From positions 2,542,001 to 2,606,000 of the forward strand of contig NC_089441.1 in the NCBI RefSeq assembly GCF_026210795.1: a stretch of DNA of 64,000 nucleotides, written 5' to 3'. Below are positions 32,331-44,315 of this stretch, one piece after another (the first letter of the stretch is position 1; every line of letters starts with the position of its first letter). Source of the stretch: Rhizophagus irregularis. Lineage: Eukaryota > Glomeromycota > Glomeromycetes > Glomerales > Glomeraceae. The notes under the pieces are model-generated. The model was given only the letters and a program-made list of their open reading frames with translations, was not told where the DNA came from and ran no database searches. Both the position numbers and the translations under genes were made by a program.

Positions 32331-33123
32331 TTATAATAAATGAAATGATAGTTTAATTTATTTTATTTATCACGCAATCGTTACACTACAATTTCTAAAA
32401 TTGGTTAATAATAACTCTCTTATATAACTATTTAAATTCAACGTGTTTTTGTAAATTAGATTTGTGTAATTAGTGAGAAAGTAGTATGTGTTCTTATTAA
32501 TTGTTGAATGAGCCAACCTTACATAGTGTTTTTTTATAATAATTTTATTATTCTTCTTTTAGAAATTATAAGGAGACGAGATCTTAGCTACAGTACTACT
32601 GTTTTATGCTATAATCTGCTATAATAAATAAAATAAAAAAGCAATTTCCTAACTTGATCGAATATAAACATATAAATAAGATAATATCTAAAATTGGAGA
32701 GAAAATCTTAAAGTCTTAACAATTCCAAAAAGGAAATATTACACCACTATTACACCATCTCAACATAATTTTATGACTATTATAAAATTCTCTGCAAATC
32801 CTATTTTGAAGAGTGTGCATTTATAGAGTGAATAAATTGAAGTTAATCAATAGAACTGCAAGTAAAAAGATGAATTCTAAAATAAACACTTCTCTTCAAC
32901 TGATTAGAATCATTTAGGAACTTGATGGTATATTTCATTCAAAGTACTTGCATTTATGTTGTATTATTAGATTATACTACTAGTTCAAAGATCGTAAGAT
33001 TTCCCAATGCTGATCATACCTGTTTTTGAATACTTTAAAGTTTAAAGTTGGGCAACATAGTACAGCTTTTCTGCATTCTTTTCTTTATTGCTAAAAAAAT
33101 TTTAGATTATCTATTATTTAAAA
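32331..33123. other. Intergenic, no gene seen
   Basis: AT-rich sequence with no reading frame or repeat that I can support. The last ~60 bp (CTTTTCTGCATTCTTTTC) form a pyrimidine-rich AIM24 promoter/leader. Confidence 0.4.
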
Positions 33124-35024
33124 ATGTCTACACCTTTAATTGCTTTTCCGAAAAACACTTTTCGGTTTTTTACGCGCACTTATGCAAATTTAGCCGTTAA
33201 CACAAAACTTAATATTCAGAATACTAACTCAAAAGTTAATGAACAAAACGAAATTGACAAGTCTGAAATAGATAAGGAAAAATCTTCTAGTATCATTTCT
33301 TCTATAACATCAGGTGATTATGATATTAATTATGATTAAATGCAATTAAGCTTTTATAATTTTTGAATCGAATTTGTGTTCCTTAAAAAATGATAAAAAA
33401 ATTGTAAAGGGATCAATCCAACTTCACAATGGACCAAATATCATCCAATACCAGATCCTAATTTCGAGGTCGTCTCTGCTGGAACTTTGGGTGCTTTACT
33501 CTTGGTCAAAATTCCGCCAAGGTCAGAGATATTTGCAGTACCGGGAACAGCCATTGCCGTATCAGGCAAAGTGTGGATTTTTTTAATCAATGAATAAGTA
33601 AAAGAAAGAAGTAATGTTTAAATCATTGCAAATTAACTAATAAACTTAATTATTTGCCATGGAATTAGGTTATAACAGAACGCACCACAGACGGAAATAT
33701 TTTTATCGCTTTAGGTAGAAAGCTTGCCAGTGGATCTTTGGTATATCATAAGGTAAAAAATAATATTTAAAATTTTTGCTAGTTCATCAGCTCATTGAAT
33801 TGATACTAGCTTTGAACTTTATGATATTATCAGTTTATTACAAGTTCGCATCCTGGAGATGTTCTTTTAGCACCTCGAAATCTATCGGACATAGCTGCCA
33901 TAAATATGGATGGTACATCCGTGTATTATGTTAGAAAAGGGGCTTTTCTTGCACGTGGTCCTAGAGTCACAGTAAACGTTAGCCGAATTTATGGAATGGT
34001 ATCTCGATTCATTACTTAATTTTGTATTTATGTAAATACGAATGTGAATTTTCATTTATAATTATAATTTAGGGTTCATTAAATGCTTTTGCAAATCGGG
34101 TTACTGGCAGAGGTACATTAGCTATCTCGAATTATGGTGCCATACATCGATTGACTTTGAACCCAGGAGATGAATATCTGGTGAATGCAAAGTACTATAA
34201 CATACATTACTATGATAATTGCTATTTCTTTTTTTTTTGTCTCCATTCCTTACTAATTTCTTCTATATTAGATATATTCTAGCTTGGAATTCAAAAACTA
34301 AGCCAATACTATCACCACCTTTGATTACATCATCTTCTATTGATAGAAGCAGGCTAGTTAGGAATGTTACTGCTAAATTATCAGAAAAAGCTAACAATCT
34401 TTTTGATCCAATTCTTAATAGTCCTTCAGTAAGACCAACACTTGATAGACTAAAAAGAATATCAGTCCGAACCAGGATATGGATGTTTGGTGGACCTGTT
34501 CGTATTAAATAATAATATGGTTTGTCTTAATGAATAAAATTTTATATTTACTTTATCAATTTTCAGGAGTATTTGAAGTTGACGGGTCCAGGCGATTTTT
34601 ACTTGTCATCAAGAATAGAGCCTGTTTTAGGAGGGTTTAAATCGTGAGTCATTTAAAATGACTTAGTTAATATTATATAAAATATTTCTAATATATCAAT
34701 TATTTCAGATTAACATCACCCTCTGTTGAAGAAATTGTAGCAGCGGATCCTGTACAATTGGATCAACAAAATCAATATTTTCAATCTCCGCCTTATATAC
34801 CCAAAATGTCATATGCCGTAGTAGCGAATGATGGAAAAGTAACTTTTATAAAACCTCCCCAAAGTCAATCAAAATCTTCATTCAGTAGTTCTTTATCACC
34901 TCCACCTCCTCAACAAGATAAAAAATCATCTCTTGGAAAAATAGTTTCAGGAGACGGAATGTTACAATTAAGACGTTGGGTAAAAGGAGTAGTGGGAGGT
35001 AATAAAGACGTAAGAAGAGAATAA
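33124..35024 (+). CDS. AIM24: AIM24 family mitochondrial protein
   Basis: Eight exons (33124..33313, 33410..33570, 33669..33752, 33834..33998, 34073..34191, 34272..34497, 34567..34643, 34709..35024) give 445 residues. The first ~25 residues (LIAFPKNTFRFFTRTYA) have Arg, Ser/Thr and aromatic residues and no acids, typical of a mitochondrial presequence. The AIM24 domain follows: FEVVSAGTLGALLLVKIPP, FAVPGTAIAVSG, GSLVYHK, HPGDVLLAPRN, YYVRKGAFLA, GRGTLAISNYGAIHRLTL, YILAWNSKTKPIL, LKLTGPGDFYLSSR. Yeast Aim24 is an inner-membrane protein linked to MICOS integrity. The tail is Pro/Ser/Gln-rich. The donor of intron 6 (GTTCGT at 34498) is weak, but it is the only phase-0 choice found before the stop. 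Confidence 0.9.
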
Positions 35025-36406
35025 AAAAAAAATGAAATGAAACGTCGGACTTTGTAAAAATTTATATTTATAATAGAAAGCATGTAAAATAGCTTATTTC
35101 TCTGCATTTAATAAATATACTTTTTTAATTTAGTGATTGTCAGTTTGTCACCATCATTTAATTTTTATTACGTGACTTTCATGAAATTTGTCACCAACTA
35201 CAGCTATGATTTAACGTAGCTTTGGTATATAGCTTTAAATCATGTATTTTGGTTTGATTCTAACTAGTGTTTCTGTTTCCGTAATATATTTAATTGTAAA
35301 TTTTATATAATAAAGAGATGCATTTACCAAAAAAAAAAATTGTCACCAATGTCATACCCCTTCGTCTAATCCTCTTTATCACTTTATGTATCACGCTTAA
35401 TTTAATTTACAAGTAAAAATAATCACATAACTTTGAAAGTAAACAAAATTTTCGAATATTTTTTAAAAAAACAATTTCTCACTGAATTTTATTAAATTGA
35501 TCATTTTACTAATTCAGTCTTTTGCTTGGAGGCCCCATATTGCAGTGGTCATATGATGTATATTCTTAGGGGTTGGTTATTACAACCTTCCTTATACGTG
35601 TGAGAATTTTTTATCAACTCCTTTTCTTAGGTTATTAATAGCATCTAATTGACGTATTTCTTCATATTTCCCCTTTTTTATATATTACCAGCAACGATTT
35701 TATGATCATAATCCATTTTACTGAGTAAATAATCCATTTATTCATATTGTTTTATTTTCTTTTAAATAAGAAATATCAAAAAATTATTCTTCACCATCAT
35801 TATCATTAAAGATCTCAGAGAATTAAATCAATTATGACAATTTGTGTAGATGTAATACATTATAAATTTTATCGATAATTATGTTAAAAATCAGTATAAT
35901 TAAATTGTAATAGTATAATTAATAGGTTAATATTTTATTAGGCTTGAACATGTTGCTTTTTTATAATCAATTTAAACCCCTTTTTTAAAAAAAAAATTAA
36001 AATTCCCAAATAGAAATCTTACTAATATTTCTTATTATATTTTTAAAAAAAATAGTTAAGTTATCTTTTGCAGAAGCTAATTTTCAAGAGAAAGACAATA
36101 AGATTATACAGCTATTTCAATTTTGCATTGCTCACATTTAATAAAATACTTTATATTTACCTTCTATACTTTTCTCATTGTTATGATCTAAAATAAACTG
36201 ATGCAACTCTGCAAAAAGAAACGCAATTACAAGACCCTCATCACAGATTAGACTGATCCATTCATATTTCCAGAAGGACATGCACTTGACTCTATCATAC
36301 CAGTAGGTAAGAACCAGTGGCGATTTCAGTTCACAAATCCAGGTAATCATTTGTATAATATATAACATCTTATCAATAATAATTAAAGATATTGGTCCAA
36401 TATCTT
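35025..36406. other. Intergenic with one possible exon relic
   Basis: AT-rich. On the minus strand at about 36161..36210 there is a strong acceptor (TTTTTGCAG), an open stretch ELHQFILDHNNEKSIE and a GTAAAT donor, so a single exon of a lost gene may be preserved within the frame 36138..36368. No partner exons were found. Confidence 0.3.
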
Positions 36407-36550
36407 AGGGTGCTGTCAGATATTACCTAATATTTTAGGGGGAGGGGGGTAACTAAAGATCTTAGGTTACATACAATATTATATAAGAAATTATATATAT
36501 AATATATCTTACTTAGGGAAGTGATATTAGGTAATTTCTGATAGTGCCCT
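36407..36550. mobile_element. 144-bp foldback MITE
   Basis: Left end AGGGTGCTGTCAGATATTACC and, reversed, right end AGGGCACTATCAGAAATTACC pair as inverted repeats, followed on both sides by TAATAT. The interior has a G-rich GGGGGAGGGGGG run and TA-rich sequence but no gene. The host sequence is AT-rich, so no target duplication can be called. Confidence 0.6.
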
Positions 36551-38189
36551 TATTGCAAAAAATAGAATTAATTATAAGTTAAAATAGTTCTACTAAGAAT
36601 TAGTAAATAAAATATGGTAAACATGTTTAAAATACATTAGTTTAATCATTATTGGTAGTTTTTAAAAGCATATAACTCTAATCATTTTCTGAGAAAATGG
36701 TTTTTAAAATTACTTAATCTATAACATTTTGAATTTATATATTAGTAAAATTTAAAATCTATTTTTTTCAAATAATTTGTGAATTTTTTCAATTTTAAAA
36801 AGTTTAATTTAACTAAGTTATATTTAGTTTTTATTTAATTTTTAAATTTTTATATGGCTTTATTTGAATTTTTTTAATATTTATATTCTTTATTAAACTT
36901 GTACAGTTTTTACTAAAATTACATATACTCTTATGCCAAAAGTTTAGGACTACTTTATTTTTATCATATTAAATAAATTTTATTCTTATTAATATTCTTT
37001 ACATTGTAATTTTTTGAATAAATATAAAAAATTATTATATTGATCTTTATAAATCATATAATACAAGGTTTTTTTTCTTAATAACGAATTTTTAACTTTT
37101 TAATCAGAGTGATTATAACAAAAATAAGTACAAAATTTAAATAGTTAGGTAAGATTATATTACAATTTTTTAAAAATCAAATCAGTAGTTTAATAAACAA
37201 TTAAGAATCGATAATTTATATATGAAAATTATTATTTATTAGGTCTTATATATAAATTATCAATCCTTAATTATTAATTTTTTGATAACTACTAGTATTG
37301 ACTTAATTTTCATGAATTAAATTATTAGAATTTTGTATTCGTTTTACTGTAATTGCTTTAATTAAAGAGTTAAAATTTTACTATTAAAAAAAAAACTTTA
37401 TTTTACATGATTTATAAATATAATTATAATAATTTTTTATGTTTATTTAAAAAATTATAATACAAATTTTTTTTTAAAAAAAAATAAATTATATAAATAA
37501 AAATAAAACTTTATTAATATAATCAAAAATAAGGTGATTCTAAACTTATTATGCAGAAATGTATATATACCTATAGTGCAAGTTTATAAAATATTTTTTT
37601 TAAATATGAAAGTTATTGTATACTGATTTTTTTTCACTTATTGGAAAAAAATTTATAGTAAAAAATAAGAAATTCCAAAAAATTTTTTTTTTATTAATTA
37701 CAAAGTCTGTAAAATTAATTATAGAATGTTGATCATTTTCTTTGGTTAAGTAATGATCTGTTTCTTAATATTAAATTAGAATAATATTTAAATAATTAAA
37801 AAAAAATAAAATTAATGAAGTATATTTTAAAACCAATTTTTTTTATGAAATTAATAATTAATTTAATTATAAAATAATATTACAGTTAAACTTGATATTT
37901 GATATATTAATATATATATGGGTATTGTTAAATATCACCAGTGGTAATCATTATTATACTACTTAATTCTGGCTGAAAATTATAATTTTGGCTAGAGTTA
38001 AAAAACACATCATAAATTTTTTTTCAAAAATTTTTATTTAAATAATAAATGTGTAAAACAAACCTGAATAAATACTAATTACACTAAAATTTTGAAAATT
38101 TAACTAAAATAAATTTTTTTTAAAACAAAAAATCGTATTTTACTTATAAAATCAAACTTTTCTGTTTTTCTCAAAAACTATCTAAACAA
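36551..38189. other. AT-rich intergenic, no gene seen
   Basis: More than 1.6 kb of very AT-rich low-complexity DNA with homopolymer runs. No frame of useful length, RNA gene or tandem array is visible. Confidence 0.5.
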
Positions 38190-38433
38190 TAAGGTTGCTT
38201 GTCTAAACCTCTTCAAAATCCAACGATTAGTTTCATCAAAATTTTACTATAGATTTATTATAGTTTCGGCAGAGTTTTGGCAGTTTCGGCATTTATAATA
38301 AGTTTCGGCAGTTTCGTCTTTCTCCAAAGTTTTGCCAGTTTTTTAATATAACTTTAATATAGTTTCAGCAGAATTTCGCTTTTTGGCGAAATGCCATCTT
38401 GCCTAAACCCCTAGGTTTCGGCAAGCAACCTTA
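38190..38433. mobile_element. 244-bp hAT-like MITE
   Basis: Perfect 12-bp terminal inverted repeats TAAGGTTGCTTG / CAAGCAACCTTA are flanked by an 8-bp direct repeat CTAAACAA (38182..38189 and 38434..38441). An 8-bp target duplication is diagnostic of hAT transposons. The interior repeats GTTTCGGCAG and CGGCATT and has no coding frame. Confidence 0.85.
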
Positions 38434-38708
38434 CTAAACAATAGCTTTTATAATCTAAGGAAAACTTATTCTACTTATAAATTTATATATAATAATAATA
38501 TTTATATTACAATTAGAATAATATCTTAATTAAAAATTTTTGAAAATTCAAAAAATATTTTATATATAGTTATAATCATTCCTGATAATATTTAGCAATA
38601 TCTTATATATATAGTAAAAAATTTAAGGGTATTTTATTATATACAATTAATTACAAAAAATGACTGATTATTTAAAAATAAATAATTTTTTTTTTTTTAT
38701 TTATAGTA

Positions 38709-39189
38709 TACAGTCAGACCCCCATATAGTCACCTAATTGGTTTCTATAAAATCAGTGATTGTATAAGGGTGTGCTTATATACAGGTACTATATCTTAAT
38801 TTTGGCTGAAATTAGTAAATTATAATTTATAAAATTATGAGATTACTACAGATATTTCCTTTTTTGGTAATAACCATTCCACAAAAAATTTTTTTGCCGA
38901 TTTTGTGTTGGAATGTTATGTAACATTAATTCCTAAAAAGGAAAGAAAAATTATATGTTTCGTAATTCTGGGCGAAATTGCTTTTTGGCTGAAATTATGA
39001 TGTGATTAATAGAGGTCTAATCACTAATAGAAATGATATATCCGTTTGGGATTATGCAGCAATAGTAATTATAGTCAAATTGTAATTATAGAGGGGTAAT
39101 TTGATAGTATTTAAACCCGTTTCTCAAAATTGAGTTCTTATAAAGAGGTGTGACTGTATAAGGTGCGACTGTATAGAGGTTTGACTGTA
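38709..39189. mobile_element. 481-bp mariner/pogo-like non-autonomous element
   Basis: Left end TACAGTCAGACCCCCATATA and, reversed, right end TACAGTCAAACCTCTATACA are bounded by TA. Near the right end GTGACTGTATA and GCGACTGTATA recur, so the end may have been duplicated. It is related to the MITE at 9863..10064. It encodes nothing. Confidence 0.75.
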
Positions 39190-39584
39190 GTTAGGCCAGA
39201 TTTTATTAAAATTTGAAATCGTACATAATTACAAATATGAGAAAACTCTCCACTCCTGCTTTGCAATGAGAATTTCCAGATACACTTGTATCAAATGATA
39301 CTTCACATTAAAAAAAAATAAAACAAAAACATAAAAATAAAGGAAAACAGTCAGTAATAAAACCATTCTACAAATTACTATACCACTAAAATTAGGTCCT
39401 GATCATTTTGTACTGAATTTTTCAAGATACTCCTAATTTTCTTAGCATCAATCCAATATCAGCTAAAACCATAAGTTTGTTAATACTGTCCAAGCTTTTA
39501 TCAATCTACTTAACTTATTTGGCTATTTTAATTTTCTTACTCAACTGTATTATGTTAGTAGAATTCTGAGCAACCTTAAAATTG

Positions 39585-39862
39585 TCATTTTACTTTACCT
39601 TCTGATGGCAGTTCCTTCTTCAAGTTAGAGGTAAAGTATCTTTTCCAATTACCAGTAAATTCTTTTAAATTAAAAGCGACTTTATCCAAATTAGCTTATG
39701 ATTTATAGTAAGTAATCAACTTACGAGTATCTTTATTTTGAATTAATTTAAATGTTTATATCCAATAGGTGTAAGAATAAAATAAACAGGGTTAGCTAAA
39801 TATAAGGATGCCATGATAATAGAAGCAAGAACTCCTATAATACTGCCTGAAATTGTTCTCAT
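39585..39862 (-). pseudogene. Relic of an unrecognised protein-coding gene
   Basis: From ATG at 39862 the frame reads a hydrophobic start (SGSIIGVLASIIMASLYLA), then FILTPIGYKHLN and TAA. Continuing past two stops and a frame change gives NKDTRKLITYYKS and then FNLKEFTGNWKRYFTS, KKELPSEGKVK, TGA. The pieces look protein-like and suggest a decayed gene with a membrane or signal segment. I do not recognise it. It could belong to a repeated gene family or a transposon. Confidence 0.35.
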
Positions 39863-39879
39863 TTTTTTTTGTTTGAGAT

Positions 39880-40105
39880 CCCAGTTAATCAGAAATAGTA
39901 TTTCAAAAAAAACTGATCTGATTCGTATCTGCAGATCTAATTTGTGACAGATCAGATCAGACCATATATTTTATGATCTGTGATCTAATCTGAATCAAAA
40001 AAATTTGATTCGTTTTGGATCAGATCAACAATTCGTTAAAATCAGATCAGATCAGATTGATTCGAACGGATCTGGTTCAGATTTGATTCAAAACCATTGT
40101 GAAAT
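39880..40105. repeat. GATCAGATCAGA-rich repeat, left flank
   Basis: Imperfect repeats of CTGATCTGATT, CAGATCAGATCAG and TGATCTGTGATCTAATCTGA precede a tandem array. The same words recur in both orientations at 40780..40975, so the two flanks probably form the arms of a larger inverted structure. Confidence 0.55.
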
Positions 40106-40775
40106 GATAAATAAAAAACATTTCACAACATTTTTTATTAAAATTGCTAAAAAAACGTTGTAAACTATTTTTTTCTTCAATAAATTAATAATAAAAAATG
40201 TTTTGCAACGTTTTTTATTAAAATATTTAAAAAAACTGTTGCAAAACGGTATTTTTTATTTTAAATTAAAAATAAAAAATGTTTTGCAACATTTTTTATT
40301 AAAATCATTAAAAAAATGTTGCGAAACATTTTTTTTGATAAATTAATAATAAAAAACGTTTCACAATATTTTTATTAAAATCATTAAAAAAATGTTACAA
40401 AACATTTTTTTAATAAATTAATAATAAAAAATGTTTTGCAACATTTTTTATTAAAATAGTAAAAAAACTGTTGTGAACCATTTTTTATTTTTAATTTAAA
40501 ATAAAAAATACCGACTGTTTTATAACATTTTTTTATTAAAATAGTAAAAAAAACTGTTGTGAAATGGTATTTTTCCTTTGATTGAAAATAAAAAACGTTT
40601 TGCAACATTTTTTATTAAATAGTTAAAAAAACTATTGTGAAATGGTTTTTTTCTTTTAAATTGAAAGTAAAAAACATTTTGCAACGTTTTTTTATTAAAA
40701 TCATTAAAAAAATGTTGTGAAATGTTTTTTTTTGCTAAATTAATAATAAAAAACGTTTCACAATATTTTTTAAAT
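40106..40775. repeat. ~80-bp tandem array, about 8-9 units
   Basis: AATAAAAAATGTTTTGCAAC or a close variant recurs near 40190, 40270, 40350, 40428, 40504, 40588, 40668 and 40748. Each unit also contains the opposite orientation (AAAATGTTGCGAAACATTTT), so every unit can fold on itself. There is no conserved coding frame; the 74-codon minus frame at 40384..40608 is a by-product. Confidence 0.75.
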
Positions 40776-40980
40776 TTCAGATTCAGATTGGATCAGATAA
40801 ATCTAAATTGAATTCAGATTAAATTGAATCAAGTCTATTTCAAATTCGGATCAGATCAGATCTATTTTTTTGATCTGAATTCAGATTGGATCGAATCCAT
40901 TTTTTTTTAATCCGAATTCAGATCGATCAAATTCAATAAATTGATCAGATCAAATTAATCAAATTATCCATCAATTTAAA
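40776..40980. repeat. GATCAGATCAGA-rich repeat, right flank
   Basis: Words such as GGATCAGATCAGATC and TTGATCTGAATTCAGATTGG mirror those of the left flank at 39880..40105 across the 80-bp array. Confidence 0.5.
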
Positions 40981-41191
40981 TGCAATCGATAACGAATTCA
41001 ATGACGCTTCCAAAGCTATCATAGAGTAATTCTTCAAGTAGAGCAGTCCAAATTCCATTATTTTATAAATTCATTGCTGTCTTGTTGAGGTTTACTGATA
41101 CTATTACAATAGTGTACTTCTGTTGTAATTTAAATTTAATCGCAATTACCTAACCTTAGACTTTTAAGTGATTAAACACATTAAGTTAAAT

Positions 41192-41401
41192 TTATTTGAA
41201 GGGAATATCATAGACTGTAATTTTGTAGACATTATCTTTAATTTCAGGATTATATCCAATCATTACAGTACTAATAGTCTTGAATGCTGGTGTTGCTAAT
41301 TGTTTCTTAGTACTCACAAGAAAACTCTTACTAATAATACTAGCTTTTAAAACTAACACAATATTCTTTTTTTTATTCTTAATAGGAGTGGGCGGGTTCA
41401 A
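41192..41401 (-). pseudogene. Fragment of a repeated, probably transposon-derived ORF
   Basis: The 69-codon frame contains KTISTVMIGYNPEIKDNVYK followed by ITVYDIPF. The ITVYDIP motif resembles the RNA-binding-like N-terminal ORF that accompanies many Rhizophagus retroelements. No continuation into a longer gag- or ORF1-like frame was found, and the frame ends right after the motif, so it is at best a fragment. Attribution rests on memory of the motif only. Confidence 0.35.
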
Positions 41402-41509
41402 TCTGTTGGAGTTACTATTTGAGTCTTATTTAACTTCTTCACATAAGAAACTTATTACTTGTTCTTTTTTTTAGAAGTAAAAGAAGTGGCTTTTATATTA
41501 AGAGATATA

Positions 41510-41665
41510 GGTGCTTTGCAGTAAAAAAGGGTGAAACTACTGAAAAAATTTAAATTTTCTTTTATATATCAAAAATATTTTAAATGTTATAATTTATTCA
41601 AATTTTATATTAACTTTTTTTTTATTTTTTTTAGTAGTTTTGTCCCTTTTTACTGCAAAGTGCCC
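41510..41665. mobile_element. Foldback MITE, GGGCACTTTGCAGTA family, copy 1
   Basis: Left arm GTGCTTTGCAGTAAAAAAGGG...AAACTACT pairs with the reversed right arm GGGCACTTTGCAGTAAAAAG...AAACTACT over about 40 bp, around an AT-rich loop. A second copy of the same size lies at 51714..51870. Confidence 0.75.
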
Positions 41666-42183
41666 ATATGATTTGTTCCTCAAGTTGTATAATATTTACT
41701 GATTGATGCATTGGACTTTCAAAAATTTTTATATCTATCTGTTAATTCTCTACAGGACTCCGTTTACTTATAATAAAGGTCACCATAGAAAATTGGCCCT
41801 TTACTAATAGTTTTTACCTTACTTTTTTCTTAAATTCTATTGGTTAATTAGTTAAAAAGGAAAAAAATCATAATAATGTAACATAAAATTTTCTTTTATA
41901 GTAGGATCTGCAAAGAATTTTATATATGATTTTTACCTTAGGCCTGGGGTGACCTATCTTATAAGTAAGCGGGATCCTTTTTAGTTTGTTATAATGACAT
42001 TACACTATGAGTTATACTTTTTATGCTATTTTAGTCAAGCTTATTGATAATCAAATTTCCAAAGTGTTTAAAAACTCCAAGCAAAATAAACAAAAAGTAA
42101 TATAATTTGGTTAAGTTTTTCATACCAAAGATTTTGAAAGTAACTTGAAACTTTGAATATATTATTTGTATAAGGGTTATATT

Positions 42184-42360
42184 TTAGTTACAGGTATCTT
42201 TAACAGCCTTTATTATATCATTCTCAAAAATTTTGTTTAAACAATATTCTGTAAGTCCAAACCTAACAAGTTCAGGAAAGGAAACCATTCTTAGATTAAA
42301 TATAAGTTGTTGAGCTTTTACAAGATCCATATCAAGTCTTTTGGAGCTTTGGAAAGCCAT
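42184..42360 (-). pseudogene. 58-residue coding relic, unknown
   Basis: ATG at 42360 opens MAFQSSKRLDMDLVKAQQLI, then MVSFPELVRFGLTEYCLNKI, stopping at TAA 42184. Composition is protein-like and the region is less AT-biased than the flanks. It has no known domain and lies directly beside a foldback element, so it may be a truncated gene end. Confidence 0.3.
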
Positions 42361-42417
42361 TTTATCTTAAAAATATTAAAAATATTGCTGATAGTTTTCT
42401 TGAAAAAAAATGGTCTA

Positions 42418-43344
42418 TATGATTGTCAAAAAGAGTTCCAGTCAAAATAAATAAATTCAACCATTTTCATTAATAATTTTATATTTATATTAATTAGAAA
42501 TTAGAAATGTAAAATCCATTTTATAAACATTTTTTCACGTAATTAATGAGAAAAAAATTTCAACTTTATAACCAGAACTAAAGTAATATATATAAATGAC
42601 AGAAATTGATTCTTTAACTTAAAATTTGTCTATTTTCAAAATATCAGAAAGATTTGATTAGTAGTTGTTGAGAATTAATGTTGTTAAGTACAAGTCAAAC
42701 TGAACCAAGCCAAACCAGACTGATGGGGTCGACTTAGTTTGACTTGAAGATTTTTAAGTTATGGTCCGGTTCAGTTCAACTTGACTTGTCAAGTTGATGG
42801 GTTCAAACTGATGGAGTTGATGGGGGTCAATAGGTAAGTTAATGGGACCGATGGAAAGTCAATGGAACTGATATTAATGATCCCATCAGTTCAACTTGAA
42901 GGTCTAAGTCAATCGGTTTGGTTTGACTTTGGCTCCAAGTTGGACCAAACTGGACCGGTAACAACACTATTGAGAATTCTACTTTTAAAATCAATGAATT
43001 TTGGTGAAATTCTTATAATTTTATATGTAGATCATTAATTTTGCCGATTTTTAAAAGGGGATTTCTCAACAACTACTGATTGAATCTTTCTGAATTTTTG
43101 AAAATAAGCTAATTTTTAGTCAAGGAATCAATTTTTTATACCTATTTTACTCTAGCTGCTTTGGTTAAAGTGTTGAAATTTTTTCTACTCTGAAAATTAA
43201 GTATTTATATACAATTTTACATTAATTTAAGCAAGAAAATAAGTTTTTACACTTTTAATTTTAAAATAAAAATAAAATTATTAATGAGAATAATTAATTT
43301 TATTTAATTTTTAGGTGGTCGGTCACTTTTTGTAACCCACTGTA
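42418..43344. mobile_element. ~930-bp Tc1/mariner-like foldback element
   Basis: Long inverted arms (about 42420..42667 and 43062..43344) match well, for example ATTCAGAAAGATT and AGTAGTTGTTGAGAA on both sides and TTCATTAATAATTTTAT further out. The right end reads, reversed, TACAGTGGGTTACAAAAAGTG with TA at the boundary, a Tc1/mariner-type terminus; the left end is more diverged. A hAT-like MITE (42676..42969) is nested inside. No transposase frame survives. Confidence 0.7.
42676..42969. mobile_element. 294-bp hAT-like MITE, nested
   Basis: Ends TAATGTTGTTAAG and CGGTAACAACACTA are inverted repeats (TARTGTTGTTA). The flanks are an exact 8-bp direct repeat TTGAGAAT (42668..42675, 42970..42977). 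The interior is rich in GTTTGACTT, AACTTGA and GATGGG words that also pair as inverted repeats. It is inserted inside the larger foldback element and is therefore younger. Confidence 0.85.
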
Positions 43345-44315
43345 TATATAAAAATCTGTACATTATGTCAAGTTATTCACTATATAAAAATTCACTATAA
43401 AGAGGGCGAACTGTATATAAAAATATTTATTATATTTACATTTGCAATAAAATAAAGATTGATGAATTCCAATCTTAGTTTTTTAAATAAAAAACTATTA
43501 AATAAAACGATAGTGTATTTTATTAATAAAGGTCAATATAATTTCAGAGTATAATAAAAAAAAAAGAAGAATCTGAGAAATATACTGTCGTTAAAATAAT
43601 TAAACTGTGTAAAAATTTTATTATTGATTTGTTTTATCTTTTAAATTAAAAAATAATTTTACTTGCACGTTACCCTTCATTAATTTTGGAAAAAAGCCTA
43701 TCATTAATGGAATCTACATTTGAAATAAATTTAATAAATTAGTTAGTAAGTTGTTAAAAAATTTTTTAATGTTTTAATTAGTAATGGAATTATGCTCAGA
43801 AGCCATAACCTAAAACTACATATATTACAGTTTAAATTTCAGAAAGTGAAGAAATTTCTTATAAATCATCATAGCATAGTAAGTTCAAAATCTATTAATT
43901 TAAAATGAAGAAAAACTTTTTTACCTACAATAATTATGAAAGTCAGACTTTCAATTACTGGAAGAATATCTATTATAATATAAAATGTTAGTATATGGCT
44001 TAGTAATTTTGGTGAAAAAAAACTTATATTCGCTCAGAGGTGTCCTAAATTTTCCTCATATTTGAGTGTGAATTCCGATGTAAAGAACTTTTATGCATCA
44101 TAGCGAATAGTCTTTCATATTACTAGGGAAATATTTTACCTTGTTAATTCGGGAAGAATCTTCTCAAACGTTAGATCTGTGGATTTTTTTGATATTTGAT
44201 TATCACGTCACACGTGAAACCTTATAATCAGTTGCAGTATATTTTAATCATATTTAATTATCTTCTTTCTTAATATAGACAACCACTCCTTAGAAATAAA
44301 ATAAATCAAATTATA
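43345..44315. other. Intergenic upstream of NIF3
   Basis: AT-rich. A further mariner-like end (AAAGAGGGCGAACTGTATA near 43397-43415) is present without a recognisable partner. CACACGTGAAACC near 44210 contains an E-box CACGTG about 105 bp before the NIF3 start codon. Confidence 0.4.

Noticed and set aside
35520-35620. Possible tRNA-like segment with GGGGTTGGTTATTACAACC
   Set aside because: No acceptor stem or complete cloverleaf could be drawn; only one short stem pairs.
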